Below, piece by piece: positions 15,886-24,950 of a stretch of 64,000 nt of DNA (the stretch's first letter is position 1; every line of letters begins with the position of its first letter). The notes below the pieces were generated by a model. The model had not been told where the DNA came from. It ran no database searches and saw nothing but the letters and a program-made list of their open reading frames with translations. Source of the stretch: Comamonadaceae bacterium UBA4962 (lineage in GTDB: Bacteria > Pseudomonadota > Gammaproteobacteria > Burkholderiales > Burkholderiaceae_C); contig DHAE01000014.1 of the NCBI GenBank assembly GCA_002397315.1, forward strand, positions 563 to 64,562. Reading direction: 5' to 3'. Position numbers and translations under genes: made by a program.

Positions 15886-16093
15886 GAAACCCCAATAGAC
15901 GGGGTGAGGGGGGATGGGAGGAAGACCCCGTGCGGCGGGACTGCCGCGCTGCCCTTCCATGGATGCCCATCGTAGGGATCGGCCCGGCAGCGGGCTGTGG
16001 TCCGCTGGCGGTTGCCCACGTAGGACGGCGTGCCGCCCACCCAATGCGGAAAAACACCCGGTGGCGCGGGCGACATTCCGCAGGCGCGCAGCG

Positions 16094-17251
16094 TCAGGCG
16101 GCCAGCGGAAACGCGACCGTGAAGCAGGCGCCGCCCCCGGCCAGGTTCTCCACCCGTACTTCACCGCCCTGGCGCTGCACCAGCGCCTTCACGATGGAAA
16201 GCCCCAGGCCCGAGCCCTCGCGCCGCCGTCCCGGCTCGTGCGGGAAGCGCTCGAACGGGCGTTCCAGCAGCCGCGCGGGCAGGCCGGGCCCCGCGTCGCT
16301 CACGCGCAGCACGGCATGCGCCCCCTGCACCGCCACCTCCACGCCCAGCCGGCCGCCGGCACGCGCATGGCGCAGCACGTTCTCGACGAGGTTGAAGAGG
16401 ATCTGCCGCATGCGGTCCGGGTCCAGCACTACGCGGGGCTCCTCGGCGCCCTCCGGCGGCAGCCGCAGCTCCAGCGCCACGCCGTGGTCCTCGATGCGGT
16501 GCGCGTGGCCGGCGAGCGCGTCGCGCACGAGATCGGCGAGGTCCACGGTGCGGATTTCCAGAGAGAGCTGGCCGGCATCGGCCATCGCCAGGGTGTGCAG
16601 GTCGCCGACGAGGCGACCCAGGTACTCGACCTGCTCCAGCAGCGCGCGGGATTCGGCCGCGTCCGCCTCGATGACGCCGTCGCAGATGGCATGCAGGCGC
16701 GCGCGCAGCACCGTGAGCGGCGTGCGCAGTTCGTGCGAGATCGACGCCGCGGAGGCGCGCTGCTCCTTGGCCATGCGCTCCAGCGAATCGATCATCTGGT
16801 TGAAGTGCCGCACCATGGCGGCCATCTCGTCGTGGTAGCGGCCGGGCTGGGCGCGCACCGAGAAGTCGCCCAGCGCCACGTGGGACGCCACCTCCGCCAT
16901 CGAGGCCAGCGGCTGCGTGACGATGCGCGACACCCAGAAGCCCACGACCAGCCCCACGGGCAGGCACACCACGAGGCCGACCACCAACGACCATTTCTCG
17001 CCGAACAGCAGGTCGCCGTGCCAGTAGCGCCCGTAGATCTCCATCGCGCGCGGGCTGTCCTCCATGTCCCGCTCGCGCAGGTCGTCGAGTTCGCGCTGCA
17101 CGTCGGTGGGCAGGCTGCGGTAGAAGTCGCGGTACTGCACCTCGGAGAACAGCATCACGCTCACGGTGAGCAACGCCATCGTGGCGAGCACGGTGGCCGC
17201 GATGCAGAGCCCGAAGCGGACCCAGACGCGGCTGAAGAAGGGGCCCTGCAT
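16094..17251 (-). CDS. Two-component sensor histidine kinase (HAMP type, BaeS-like)
   Basis: Inner-membrane kinase of 385 aa. It has two membrane helices (about 11-34 and 88-108) flanking a small periplasmic loop of about 50 residues, then a HAMP linker (VSRIVTQPLASMAEVA), the phospho-acceptor ISHELRTPL (His173) and a C-terminal ATPase domain (NLVENVLRHA, DAGPGLP, GSGLGLSIVKALV). The short sensor loop resembles envelope-stress kinases such as BaeS. It sits 25 bp downstream of its response regulator and divergent from a tripartite exporter operon. That suggests it controls export in response to an envelope signal. The signal itself is unknown. Confidence 0.93.
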   Translation of the reverse strand: MQGPFFSRVWVRFGLCIAATVLATMALLTVSVMLFSEVQYRDFYRSLPTDVQRELDDLRERDMEDSPRAMEIYGRYWHGDLLFGEKWSLVVGLVVCLPVGLVVGFWVSRIVTQPLASMAEVASHVALGDFSVRAQPGRYHDEMAAMVRHFNQMIDSLERMAKEQRASAASISHELRTPLTVLRARLHAICDGVIEADAAESRALLEQVEYLGRLVGDLHTLAMADAGQLSLEIRTVDLADLVRDALAGHAHRIEDHGVALELRLPPEGAEEPRVVLDPDRMRQILFNLVENVLRHARAGGRLGVEVAVQGAHAVLRVSDAGPGLPARLLERPFERFPHEPGRRREGSGLGLSIVKALVQRQGGEVRVENLAGGGACFTVAFPLAA

Positions 17252-17276
17252 GGTGTCGGACGGTCGCGCGCGCCGG

Positions 17277-18023
17277 TCAGGCGGGCGCGCCGTCGCCGGG
17301 CCAGAGCCGGTAGCCGATGCCGCGCACGGTCTCGATCAGGTCCCCCTGCCCGGCCTGCTGCAGCTTGCGGCGCAGCTTGGAGAGGTGGGAATCGATCACG
17401 CGGTCGAGCGCATCGCTCTCGGGCAGGCAGTGGTCGATGAGGTGGCTGCGCGAGAAACAGCGGCGGGGCTGCGCGGCCAGGCAGGCGAGCAGCCGGTATT
17501 CGGTCAGCGTGAGCGGCAGCGCCACGGGCCGGCCGTCCTCGCCGTGGGCGAACGCGGCATGCGCCTCCTGGTCGATCTCGATGCGGCCCACGCGGATGCG
17601 CTGGGTGCCCCGCGCCGGCGCCGCCGGCTGGGCCTGCGTGCGCCGCAGCACGGCGCGCACCCGCGCCACCACCTCGGGCGGACTGAAGGGTTTGACCACG
17701 TAGTCGTCCGCGCCCAGGCGCAGGCCCAGAAGTTTGTCCACGTCGTCCGCGAGGGCCGTGACCATGATGACGGGCGTATGGCCGTCCTCGCGGATGGCGC
17801 GCAGCAGGTCCAGGCCGTCCATGCCGGGCAGGTGGATGTCCAGCAGCACCATGTCGGGCTTGAGTTGCCGGAACAGTCGCAGCGCCTCCAGGCCGTCGTG
17901 GGCCTGCTGCGCACGCAGCCCGTCGCGCTGGAGGTAGGCCGTGAGGATGGTGGCGATGCCCGGCTCGTCCTCGACCACGAGAACGAGCGGGCCGGTGGCC
18001 TGCGGGGCGGCGGGAAGGTTCAT
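17277..18023 (-). CDS. OmpR/PhoB-family response regulator
   Basis: Response regulator of 248 aa. The receiver domain has the acidic pocket VVEDEPG (Glu18-Asp19), the phosphorylation site VLLDIHLPG (Asp62) and the conserved KPFSPPEV Lys111. The C-terminal winged-helix domain has PLTLTEYRLLACLAAQPRRC and the recognition region VIDSHLSKLRRKL. Start ATG at 18021-18023. It precedes its kinase by 25 bp and is divergent from the exporter operon starting at 18215, the usual arrangement for BaeSR-like control of an efflux system. The 191-bp divergent gap should hold its binding site. Confidence 0.93.
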   Translation of the reverse strand: MNLPAAPQATGPLVLVVEDEPGIATILTAYLQRDGLRAQQAHDGLEALRLFRQLKPDMVLLDIHLPGMDGLDLLRAIREDGHTPVIMVTALADDVDKLLGLRLGADDYVVKPFSPPEVVARVRAVLRRTQAQPAAPARGTQRIRVGRIEIDQEAHAAFAHGEDGRPVALPLTLTEYRLLACLAAQPRRCFSRSHLIDHCLPESDALDRVIDSHLSKLRRKLQQAGQGDLIETVRGIGYRLWPGDGAPA

Positions 18024-18214
18024 GGCGGAGTGGGCAATGCTGGGCGGAATTATCCACAGCCTGCCGCGCTCCGGGGAAATCCCACGCGTCTCCACGAAGC
18101 CTCCATATGCCATGCAAGGCGGCGCAAGCTTGGGGCGGTCCAATGCGGTGCATCAGCCTGGACGGCCTTCCGTGCCCGTCCTGGATTTCCCTTTTTCGCA
18201 ACGTAACGCCGCGC

Positions 18215-19621
18215 GTGTCCCTTCCGCCCCTCTCTCCGCGTCCGCTGCGCCCCGGCCTGCTCGCCGCGGCGATCGCGCTCCTGGCCGGCTGTTCGACCAC
18301 GGAGGTCCACCGTCCGCCAGCGCCGGTCCTGCCGTCCGCCTGGACGTCGCCCGTGCCCGCGGGGGCTGCGGCGCAGCCGGAATTCCGCGCGTGGTGGAAG
18401 GCCTTCCACGATCCCGCGCTCGATGCGCTGGTGGACGAGGCCCTGGCCGGCAACCTCGACCTGGCGATCGCCACGCACCGGCTGCGCGAGGCGCGCCTGC
18501 AGGCCGGGCGTGCCGCGGTGCAGTTCCGCCCGTCGTTCAGCGCCGGCGCGCGGACGCTGCAGGACATCGAGGCCGCCGACAGCTACTTCCACGCCAGCGT
18601 CGACATGGTGTGGGAGCTGGGCCTGTTCGGCGCCGCCGAGAGCGCGCGCGAGGCCGCCGCGGCGGACCGGGACGCGGCGGCCGCGGACGGCCAGGGCGCG
18701 CGCGTCGCCGTGGTGGCGGACGTGGTGCGCAACTACCTCGACCTGCAGGCCGCGCGCCGGCAACTGCAGTTGCTCGACCAGCAGGCCGCACTCGATGAGC
18801 GCGCCCTGCAGCTCGCACAGGTGCGCCAGCGCACCTGGACCGGCGCCGCCGACGAGCTGGCCCAGGCCGGCGTGCAGCGGGCCCGCACCCGCGCGGCCCG
18901 CGCCGTGCCCGAAGAAGCCCTGGCGCGCGCCGCCCAGTCGCTGGCGGTGCTGCTGGGCCGCCCGGCGCCGGACCCGGCCTGGACCGCGGCGGGGCCCGTC
19001 CACGCCCCGGCCCTCGCCCCGTTCGCCTTCTCGGCCCTGCCCGCCGACCTGCTGCGCACGCGCCCCGACATCCAGGCCGCGGAGGCCGCCGTGCGCAAGG
19101 CGGCGGCCGACGTGGGCATGGCCCGCTCCGAGCTGTATCCCCGCTTCGCGATCACCGGCTCGCTGCTGTACGCGTTCAACATCACGCGCAACCGCCGCAC
19201 CACCAGCGACAACGTGCCGGCCATCGGCCCCACGATCGACATCCCGCTCTTCGACTGGGGGCGCCGCCGCATGCAGGTGGACGCGCAGGAGGAGGCCCTG
19301 CAGAGCGCCGGCCTGGCCTACCAGCGCACCGTGCGCGGCGCCGTGGCCGAGGCCGAGGGCGCGCTCGCGGCCCTGGCCGCGCAGCAGCACCGCGCGGACG
19401 CGCTCGCCGAGGCACGGCCCGCGCTCGCGGAACGCGTGCGGGCCGGCGGCGTGCAGGCCCGGCTGGGGCTCGCCAGCGAATACGACGGCCTGGCCGCGCG
19501 CCGTGCCGCACTGCAGGCCGACGCGGAATGGGCCACCGCGCAGGACGCGCGCTCGCTGGCCTTCGTGGCGCTCTACAAGGCGCTGGGCGGCGCACCGCTG
19601 CCCGCCGGAGCGGCGCCATGA
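18215..19621 (+). CDS. Outer-membrane efflux lipoprotein (NodT/TolC-like)
   Basis: Outer-membrane channel subunit of a tripartite export system, about 468 aa. From the GTG at 18215-18217 the protein has a short signal with lipobox LLAGC (Cys26), typical of NodT-family lipoproteins. The duplicated OEP domains follow (FRAWWKAFHDPALDALVDEAL; LRTRPDIQAAEAAVRKAAADV; TIDIPLFDWGRRR), all family hallmarks. In-frame ATGs at 18107 and 18143 would put about 25-35 unrelated residues before the signal, so GTG is preferred. It overlaps the permease gene by 4 bp (ATGA at 19618). First gene of a nine-gene operon. Confidence 0.9.
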   Translation: MSLPPLSPRPLRPGLLAAAIALLAGCSTTEVHRPPAPVLPSAWTSPVPAGAAAQPEFRAWWKAFHDPALDALVDEALAGNLDLAIATHRLREARLQAGRAAVQFRPSFSAGARTLQDIEAADSYFHASVDMVWELGLFGAAESAREAAAADRDAAAADGQGARVAVVADVVRNYLDLQAARRQLQLLDQQAALDERALQLAQVRQRTWTGAADELAQAGVQRARTRAARAVPEEALARAAQSLAVLLGRPAPDPAWTAAGPVHAPALAPFAFSALPADLLRTRPDIQAAEAAVRKAAADVGMARSELYPRFAITGSLLYAFNITRNRRTTSDNVPAIGPTIDIPLFDWGRRRMQVDAQEEALQSAGLAYQRTVRGAVAEAEGALAALAAQQHRADALAEARPALAERVRAGGVQARLGLASEYDGLAARRAALQADAEWATAQDARSLAFVALYKALGGAPLPAGAAP

Positions 19622-20751
19622 TCGCCCTGGCCCGCAAGACCCTCGTCCACGAATGGCGCCGCTTCGTGCCCGCCGTGTTCGCGGTGGGCTTCTCCTGCGT
19701 GCTGCTCGCGGTGCAGGCGGCGCTGGTGCTGGGCATCTTCGGCAGCGCCGCGCTGTACGTGCGGGCCTCGGGCGCCGACCTCTGGGCCGGCTACCCGGGC
19801 ACGCAGAGCGTGAACTTCGGCCGCGCGATCGGCCGCGACGTGGACCTGCGCCTGGCCATGGACCCGGCCGTCGCCGCCACCGAGCCCTACGTCTGGGTGG
19901 ATGCGGACTGGCGCGGCACGCAGGCCGGCGGCGGGGTGTCGGTGTACCTGTCGGGCATCCGCACCGCGCCGGACGGCATGCTGTTCTCCCACCTGCTCGC
20001 GCCCTGGCAGCGCGATGCGCTGCGCGCCCCCGGCGCCGTCATCGTGGACCGCGCGGACCTCTCCACCCTCGGCACCACCGTGGGCGGCAACGCCTGGATC
20101 AACGGGCATGCCGTGCGCGTGGTGGCGGCCGTGGACGGGCTGCGCGGCCTGGGCGGCGCCAACGTGATCGCATCGCTGGACACCGCGCGCGAGATCGCCG
20201 GCGGCAACGCAGCCGCCAACCCCACCTACGTCGTGGCCCGCACCCACTCGCCCGAACAGGCCGCCCAGGTGCAGGCGCGGCTGGGCGCCGGCGCGCCGGG
20301 CTTCGGCCCCTTCGAGGTCTGGACGGCACCCCAGTTCGCCCGCCGCTCCCAGCTCTACTGGCTGCTGGACACGGGCGCGGGCGTGGCGGTGCTGTTCATG
20401 GTGGGCATCGTCTGCCTCGTCGGCACCGTGGTCACCAGCCAGTCGCTCATGGCCGTGGTGGCCGGATCGGCCCGCGAATACGCCGTTCTGAACGCGCTGG
20501 GCGTGAGCCGCCGCGCGCTCGGGCGCCTGGTGGTCGAGCAGGCCTGCTGGATCGGCGGGCTGGGCCTGCTGCTCGGCGGCATCGCCAGCGCGGGGCTGCT
20601 GTGGCTCGCCATGGCGCAGGGTGTGCCGGTGGCGATGACGCCCGCCACCGCCCTCGCCTGCGCCGGCCTCGTGGCGCTGGTCGCGCTGCTGTCCGGCCTG
20701 CTGGCCATGCGCGGCCTGATGGCCGCCGACCCGGCCCTGTTGCTGCGATGA
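19618..20751 (+). CDS. ABC transporter permease, FtsX/DevC-like
   Basis: Inner-membrane permease of 377 aa with the MacB/FtsX topology. One N-terminal helix (about 17-42, VGFSCVLLAVQAALVLGIF) is followed by a large periplasmic region of about 210 residues. Three C-terminal helices start near 258 (VAVLFMVGIVCLVGTVV; GGLGLLLGGIASAGLLWL; LACAGLVALVALLSGLLA). The size and the ADLWAGYPGTQ segment after helix 1 resemble DevC-type permeases, which move lipids or peptides with a HlyD-like adaptor. It is separated from outer-membrane and ATPase partners by 4-bp overlaps, so the complex is clearly encoded together. The substrate is unknown. Confidence 0.88.
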   Translation: MIALARKTLVHEWRRFVPAVFAVGFSCVLLAVQAALVLGIFGSAALYVRASGADLWAGYPGTQSVNFGRAIGRDVDLRLAMDPAVAATEPYVWVDADWRGTQAGGGVSVYLSGIRTAPDGMLFSHLLAPWQRDALRAPGAVIVDRADLSTLGTTVGGNAWINGHAVRVVAAVDGLRGLGGANVIASLDTAREIAGGNAAANPTYVVARTHSPEQAAQVQARLGAGAPGFGPFEVWTAPQFARRSQLYWLLDTGAGVAVLFMVGIVCLVGTVVTSQSLMAVVAGSAREYAVLNALGVSRRALGRLVVEQACWIGGLGLLLGGIASAGLLWLAMAQGVPVAMTPATALACAGLVALVALLSGLLAMRGLMAADPALLLR

Positions 20752-21509
20752 ACTCCGTCCCACCCATGGCCTCCGACATTTCCCGCACCGCCGCGCCGCG
20801 GCCCGGCGCGCCGAGCCTGCAGGCCGTGGAGCTGCAGAAATCCTTCGTCTCGGGCGTGGTGCAGGTGCCCGTGCTGCGCCAGCTCTCGCTCACGATCCAC
20901 CCCGGCGAACTCACCCTCATCTCCGGCCCCTCGGGCTGCGGCAAGAGCACCCTGCTCTCGCTGCTCTCGGGGCTGCAGCGGCCGGATGCCGGCAAGACCT
21001 TCGCGCTCGGGGAAGACCTGGGCGCCCTCGGCCAGCGCGCGCTCGAGCGCTTCCGACTGCTGCACACGGGCTTCGTGTTCCAGGGCTTCAACCTGTTTCC
21101 CGCGCTGACCGCGCTCGAGCAGGTGCAGCTGCCGCTGGGCTATCTGGGCATGGATGCGCGCGAAAGCGCCCGCCAGGCGCGGCGCGCGCTCGACGAGGTC
21201 GGGCTGACGCAGCGCGCGCACATGCGGCCCGCGCAGCTCTCGGGCGGCGAGAAGCAGCGCGTGGCGATCGCCCGAGCCATCGCCAAGTCGCCGCAATTGC
21301 TCTTCGCCGACGAACCCACCAGCGCGCTCGATGCCGACAGCGGCCAGCGCGTGATCGACATCCTCCACCGCATCGCGCGCGCGCATGGCACCACCGTGCT
21401 GTGCGTGAGCCACGATCCGCGCCTCGTGCGGCACGCCGACCGCGTGCTCGGCATGGAGGACGGAGCCATCCGCAGCGACTGGCGCCAACCGGACGCCACC
21501 ACCCCATGA
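20748..21509 (+). CDS. ABC transporter ATP-binding protein (MacB/LolD/DevA class)
   Basis: ATPase subunit of 253 aa. Walker A GPSGCGKST (about 60-68), Q-loop GFVFQGFNLFPALTALEQV, signature LSGGEKQRVAIARAIA, Walker B LLFADEPTSALD and switch His in CVSHDPRL are all intact, so it should hydrolyse ATP. The FQ.FNL..ALTALE pattern is that of the LolD/MacB/FtsE class, which energises FtsX-type permeases. The start overlaps the permease stop (ATGA at 20748) and the stop overlaps the adaptor start (21506-21509). A second ATG at 20766 is possible and would shorten a nonconserved 20-residue lead. Confidence 0.95.
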   Translation: MNSVPPMASDISRTAAPRPGAPSLQAVELQKSFVSGVVQVPVLRQLSLTIHPGELTLISGPSGCGKSTLLSLLSGLQRPDAGKTFALGEDLGALGQRALERFRLLHTGFVFQGFNLFPALTALEQVQLPLGYLGMDARESARQARRALDEVGLTQRAHMRPAQLSGGEKQRVAIARAIAKSPQLLFADEPTSALDADSGQRVIDILHRIARAHGTTVLCVSHDPRLVRHADRVLGMEDGAIRSDWRQPDATTP

Positions 21510-22468
21510 CACGCCTTTTCTCCCTCTCCCGGCCGCGGGCGGCACGCGGCATGGCCTGCGCGGCCTCGGCCCTGGCCCTGGCCTGGCTCGCGGCCTGCAC
21601 CGACCATGGCGCCACCCCCGCGGCCTCGGCCGACGCGGCGGCCTCCTCTCCGGCTGCGTCCGCGTCCGCTGCGGCGGACGTGGCCATCGCCCGCGGCCGC
21701 ATCGAAGTGCAGGGCGGGATGCTGGAACTCTCGCCCCTGCAGGACGGCGTGGTGGAATCCGTCGCCGTGCACGAAGGCGATACCGTCACACGCGGCCAGG
21801 TGCTGCTGCGCCTGTCCGGCACGAATGCCCAGGCCGAGGCCGGCATCGCGCAGGCCGAACTGCAGCTGGCCGAGGCCCGCGAACGTGCCCGTGCCCAGCA
21901 ACTGCCGGCGCTGCGCCGCACCGCGGCCCGCCTGGCCGAGGCCGCCGCCGCCCACGCCGCCGAGCCGCAGCGCGCCGACGATGCCGCACAGGCCCTGCGC
22001 GCCGCCGAATCCGATGCGGCCGTGGCCCGGGCGGAAGCCGAAGTCGCCCGCAAGCGGCTCGCGCAGGTGCGCGGCCAGCAGGCGCGGCTCGAACTGCGCG
22101 CGCCGCAGGACGGCACCGTGGTCCACGTGCGCACCCAGGCCGGCCAGGCCCTGGCGGCCGCGTCCGCCAGCCATCCCATCGTCACGCTGCTGCCGCGCCG
22201 GCCGCTGATCGTGCGCGCCGAAATCAACGAAAGCTACGCCGCCTCCGTGCAGCCCGGCATGCGCGCTTCGGTCACCACCGACGGCGACACCATGCCGGTC
22301 GCCCTGCCGCCCGCGCGCGTGGTGCGCCTGAGCCCCGTGCTGGGCACCGCGCGGCTGCAGGACGACAGCCAGCGCGGCCCCGTGCGGGTCGTGGAATGCG
22401 TGCTCGAGTTCGACAAGCCCCCGCAGGTGCGGCCCGGCCAGAGCGTGCGCGTGAGCTTCCATCCCTGA
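21506..22468 (+). CDS. HlyD-family periplasmic adaptor lipoprotein
   Basis: Adaptor of 320 aa linking the inner-membrane ABC transporter to the outer-membrane channel. The lipobox LAWLAAC places a lipidated Cys at 31. After an Ala-rich linker comes the biotinyl-lipoyl half (LELSPLQDGVVESVAVHEGD), a coiled-coil hairpin rich in Ala, Glu and Arg (about 105-195), and the returning half (LELRAPQDGTVVHVRTQAGQ). It ends with a beta-barrel domain (VRAEINESYAASVQPGMRASV). It overlaps the ATPase gene by 4 bp and is followed after 14 bp by the HAD phosphatase gene, so exporter and enzyme genes appear to form one operon. Confidence 0.92.
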   Translation: MTRLFSLSRPRAARGMACAASALALAWLAACTDHGATPAASADAAASSPAASASAAADVAIARGRIEVQGGMLELSPLQDGVVESVAVHEGDTVTRGQVLLRLSGTNAQAEAGIAQAELQLAEARERARAQQLPALRRTAARLAEAAAAHAAEPQRADDAAQALRAAESDAAVARAEAEVARKRLAQVRGQQARLELRAPQDGTVVHVRTQAGQALAAASASHPIVTLLPRRPLIVRAEINESYAASVQPGMRASVTTDGDTMPVALPPARVVRLSPVLGTARLQDDSQRGPVRVVECVLEFDKPPQVRPGQSVRVSFHP

Positions 22469-22482
22469 CGAGGAACGACCCC

Positions 22483-23241
22483 ATGACGACAGCCTCCTTC
22501 CCCCTTTCCTCCCTGCGGCGCGCCGGCGCGCCTTCGCCGGCCGCCGGCCACGACGCGCCGATCCCGGGCTGGATGGTGCAGTGCGACTTCGACGGCACCA
22601 TCAGCACCGTGGACGTGACCGACGCGCTGCTGCAGCGCTTCGGCCAGCCCGGCTGGCAGGCGCTCGAAGACGCCTGGGAGCGCGGCGAGATTGGCTCGCG
22701 CGAATGCATGAAGGGCCAGGTCGCCCTGCTCGACATGGACCGCGCCGAACTCGACGCGCACCTGGCCACGATCGGCGTGGACCCGCATTTCGCCGCCTTC
22801 GTGCGCGAGGCGCGCCGGCTCGGCATGCCGGTGCAGGTGGTGAGCGACGGCATCGACTACGCCATCCGCACGGTGCTGGCCCGCCACGGCCTGGAAGACC
22901 TGCCCGTGATCGCCAACCGCCTCGTGCAGGCCGGCCCGCGCCAGTGGCGGCTCGAATCGCCCTGGGCCAGCGCCGCCTGCGCGCGCGCCAACGGCAACTG
23001 CAAGTGCGAGCGCCTCGAAGAGCAGCGCGCGCTGCACGGCCGCGTGCTCTTCGTGGGCGACAGCACATCGGATTTCTGCGTCTCCGGCCGCGCGGACTTC
23101 GTGTTCGCCAAGTACAAGCTCATCGGCCACTGCGAGAGCCACGGCATCGCGCATGCGCCGTTCGCCGATTTCGCCGACACGATCGAACTGCTGCACCGGC
23201 TGGACGTGCTCGCGCCGCGCGCGCTGGAGCTGGCCGCATGA
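22483..23241 (+). CDS. MtnX-like HAD-IB family phosphatase
   Basis: HAD phosphatase of 252 aa. The nucleophile motif CDFDGTIS (Asp35, Asp37) is followed by the small cap region. Motif II is in QVVSDGIDY and motif IV in LFVGDSTSDFCVS. The order and the VVSDG..-type motif II are those of the phosphoserine-phosphatase/MtnX class, which act on small phosphorylated metabolites. It starts 14 bp after the adaptor gene with GAGGAACG as ribosome-binding site. Its stop overlaps the hydrolase start (ATGA at 23238). A metabolic role in making the exported compound is plausible but inferred from position only. Confidence 0.87.
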   Translation: MTTASFPLSSLRRAGAPSPAAGHDAPIPGWMVQCDFDGTISTVDVTDALLQRFGQPGWQALEDAWERGEIGSRECMKGQVALLDMDRAELDAHLATIGVDPHFAAFVREARRLGMPVQVVSDGIDYAIRTVLARHGLEDLPVIANRLVQAGPRQWRLESPWASAACARANGNCKCERLEEQRALHGRVLFVGDSTSDFCVSGRADFVFAKYKLIGHCESHGIAHAPFADFADTIELLHRLDVLAPRALELAA

Positions 23242-24155
23242 GCGGCACCGCCACCCTGCGCGCCACGGCGGGCGCGGGCGTGCCCGACACCCCGGCCTGC
23301 CGCCACGACACGCGGCACGAATACCTGCTCGAAGGCCACGGCCCGCTGGCGCAGACCGGCGTGCTGCTGATCCACGGCCTCACCGGCACCCCCAACGAGA
23401 TGCGCCTGCTCGCCAAGGGCCTGCACCGCGCGGGCTTCACCGTGCTGGCCGTGCAGCTGGCCGGCCACTGCGGCACGCAGGACGACCTGATCGCCACGCG
23501 CTGGCAGGACTGGGTGGCCAGCGTGCGCCGCGGCGCGGACCGGCTTGTGCGGCACACCGGCCAGCCCATCGTCGTCTGCGGGCTGTCGATGGGCGCGCTG
23601 CTGGCGCTGGCACTGGCCATCGAACGTCCGGCGCAGGTGGCCGGCGTGGTGGCCCTGTCGACCACCTTCCGCTACGACGGCTGGAGCATGCCGGCCTATA
23701 CGCGCCTGGCCTTCCTGCTGCCGCTCTTCCGGGCCCTGGGGATCGGCCGCCGCAGCGTGTTCATGGAAGCGCCGCCCTACGGCATCAAGGACGAGGCGCT
23801 GCGCGAACGCGTGGTCGCGCAGATGCATTCGGGCGACAGCGCGGCGGCCGGCCTGCCCGGCAACCCCTGGTGGTCGGTGATCGAGCTGCGGGCCCTGTCG
23901 GCCCACGTGCGGCGCAACCTGGACGCGGTGCGCGCGCCCTGCCTGGTGATGCATGCCCGCCACGACGACATCGCCGCGGCCGGCAATGCGCAGGACATCG
24001 TGCGCGGCGTGCGCCATGCCCCGGTGGAACTGGTGCTGCTGGACGACAGCTACCACATGATCACCATCGACCGCGACCGCCGCACCGTGCTGGCGCGCAC
24101 CGTGGCGTTCGCCGAAGCGGTCGCGAAGCGCCGCGCCGAGGGTACTGCGCCATGA
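23238..24155 (+). CDS. Alpha/beta-fold hydrolase (carboxylesterase-like)
   Basis: Soluble hydrolase of 305 aa. The oxyanion-loop motif is LLIHGLTGTP (about 44-52), the nucleophile elbow GLSMGA has Ser117, the acid is likely in HARHDDIAAAGNA, and the catalytic His is in DDSYHMITID near the C-terminus. The architecture matches monoacylglycerol-lipase or carboxylesterase-type enzymes acting on short esters. The GHG(T) loop and the ...GHCGTQDDL segment are typical of these. It overlaps the phosphatase gene upstream and the EamA gene downstream by 4 bp each. Possible roles are ester removal or acyl transfer during assembly of the exported product. Confidence 0.86.
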   Translation: MSGTATLRATAGAGVPDTPACRHDTRHEYLLEGHGPLAQTGVLLIHGLTGTPNEMRLLAKGLHRAGFTVLAVQLAGHCGTQDDLIATRWQDWVASVRRGADRLVRHTGQPIVVCGLSMGALLALALAIERPAQVAGVVALSTTFRYDGWSMPAYTRLAFLLPLFRALGIGRRSVFMEAPPYGIKDEALRERVVAQMHSGDSAAAGLPGNPWWSVIELRALSAHVRRNLDAVRAPCLVMHARHDDIAAAGNAQDIVRGVRHAPVELVLLDDSYHMITIDRDRRTVLARTVAFAEAVAKRRAEGTAP

Positions 24156-24538
24156 CGCCGGCAGAAGGCGGCGGCATCACGCCGCTGGTCGCCGTGCTGT
24201 GGCTGCTGAACATGCTGGTGGACACGGGCGGGCAACTGGCCTTCAAGGCCGCGGCGACCGCGGACCCGCGCGCCGGCAGCGGGCTCGCGCGCTGGATCTG
24301 GATGGCGCGCCGGCCGTGGATCTGGGTCGGCATCGGCTGCTACGTGGCCGAATTCCTGGTCTGGCTCGCGTTCCTCTCGCTGGTGCCGCTCTCCGACGGC
24401 GTGCTGCTGGGCTCGATCAACATCGTGGCCGTGATGGTGGCCGGCCGCTTCCTGTTCCGCGAAAAGCTCTCCCCGATGCGCGTCGCGGGCATCCTGCTGG
24501 TGTCGGCGGGCGTCGCCGTCGTGGGCCTGAAAGCCTGA
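24152..24538 (+). CDS. Half-size EamA/DMT-family transporter, first of pair
   Basis: Membrane protein of 128 aa with four predicted helices, the size of a small multidrug resistance or ArnE/ArnF-type subunit rather than a ten-helix EamA protein. Key segments are LLNMLVDTGGQLAFKAAA, WVGIGCYVAEFLVWLAFLSL and GSINIVAVMVAGRFLF. It overlaps the hydrolase gene (ATGA at 24152) and is followed 4 bp later by a second half-size protein. Such pairs usually form a heterodimer. In ArnEF the pair flips an aminosugar-linked polyprenyl phosphate, and a DegT aminotransferase gene follows here as well. The analogy is suggestive only. Confidence 0.84.
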   Translation: MTPAEGGGITPLVAVLWLLNMLVDTGGQLAFKAAATADPRAGSGLARWIWMARRPWIWVGIGCYVAEFLVWLAFLSLVPLSDGVLLGSINIVAVMVAGRFLFREKLSPMRVAGILLVSAGVAVVGLKA

Positions 24539-24542
24539 TGCC

Positions 24543-24950
24543 ATGAAGCGCTTCTACGCCATCGGCTTCTTCATCCTGGTCGCGTTCGACACGCTCGCGC
24601 AGATCAGCTTCAAACTCGCGGGCGAGCATGCGCTGCCGCTGGAATTCTCCGGTGCGTGGCTCGCGCGCGTGTTCGGCCAGCCCTGGATCTACGGCGCCTT
24701 CGTGGGCTACGTGGGTGCGTTTTTCACGTGGATGACGCTGCTGGAGCACGCACCCATCGGCCCGGCCTTCGCGGCCTCGCACCTCGAAGTGGTGTCCGTG
24801 CTGGCGCTCTCGGCCTGGCTGTTCAACGAACCCATCGGCTGGCCGCAACTGCTGGGCGCGGCGCTCATCGCGGGCGGCATCGCCTGCCTGGCGCGCAGCG
24901 AGGCCGCGGAGCAGCCGGCCGAGGCACCGGCCGCGCCCCATGGCGCCTGA
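24543..24950 (+). CDS. Half-size EamA/DMT-family transporter, second of pair
   Basis: Membrane protein of 135 aa with four predicted helices and a charged tail. Segments such as FILVAFDTLAQISFKLAG, WIYGAFVGYVGAFFTWMTLL and FAASHLEVVSVLALSAWLF mirror those of the preceding protein, so the two are paralogous halves. The QISFKLAG element near the N-terminus corresponds to QLAFKAAA in its partner. The start is 4 bp after the first half-gene's stop, and its end overlaps the DegT gene by 11 bp. A heterodimeric small-molecule or lipid-carrier flippase is the simplest reading; the substrate is unknown. Confidence 0.83.
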   Translation: MKRFYAIGFFILVAFDTLAQISFKLAGEHALPLEFSGAWLARVFGQPWIYGAFVGYVGAFFTWMTLLEHAPIGPAFAASHLEVVSVLALSAWLFNEPIGWPQLLGAALIAGGIACLARSEAAEQPAEAPAAPHGA

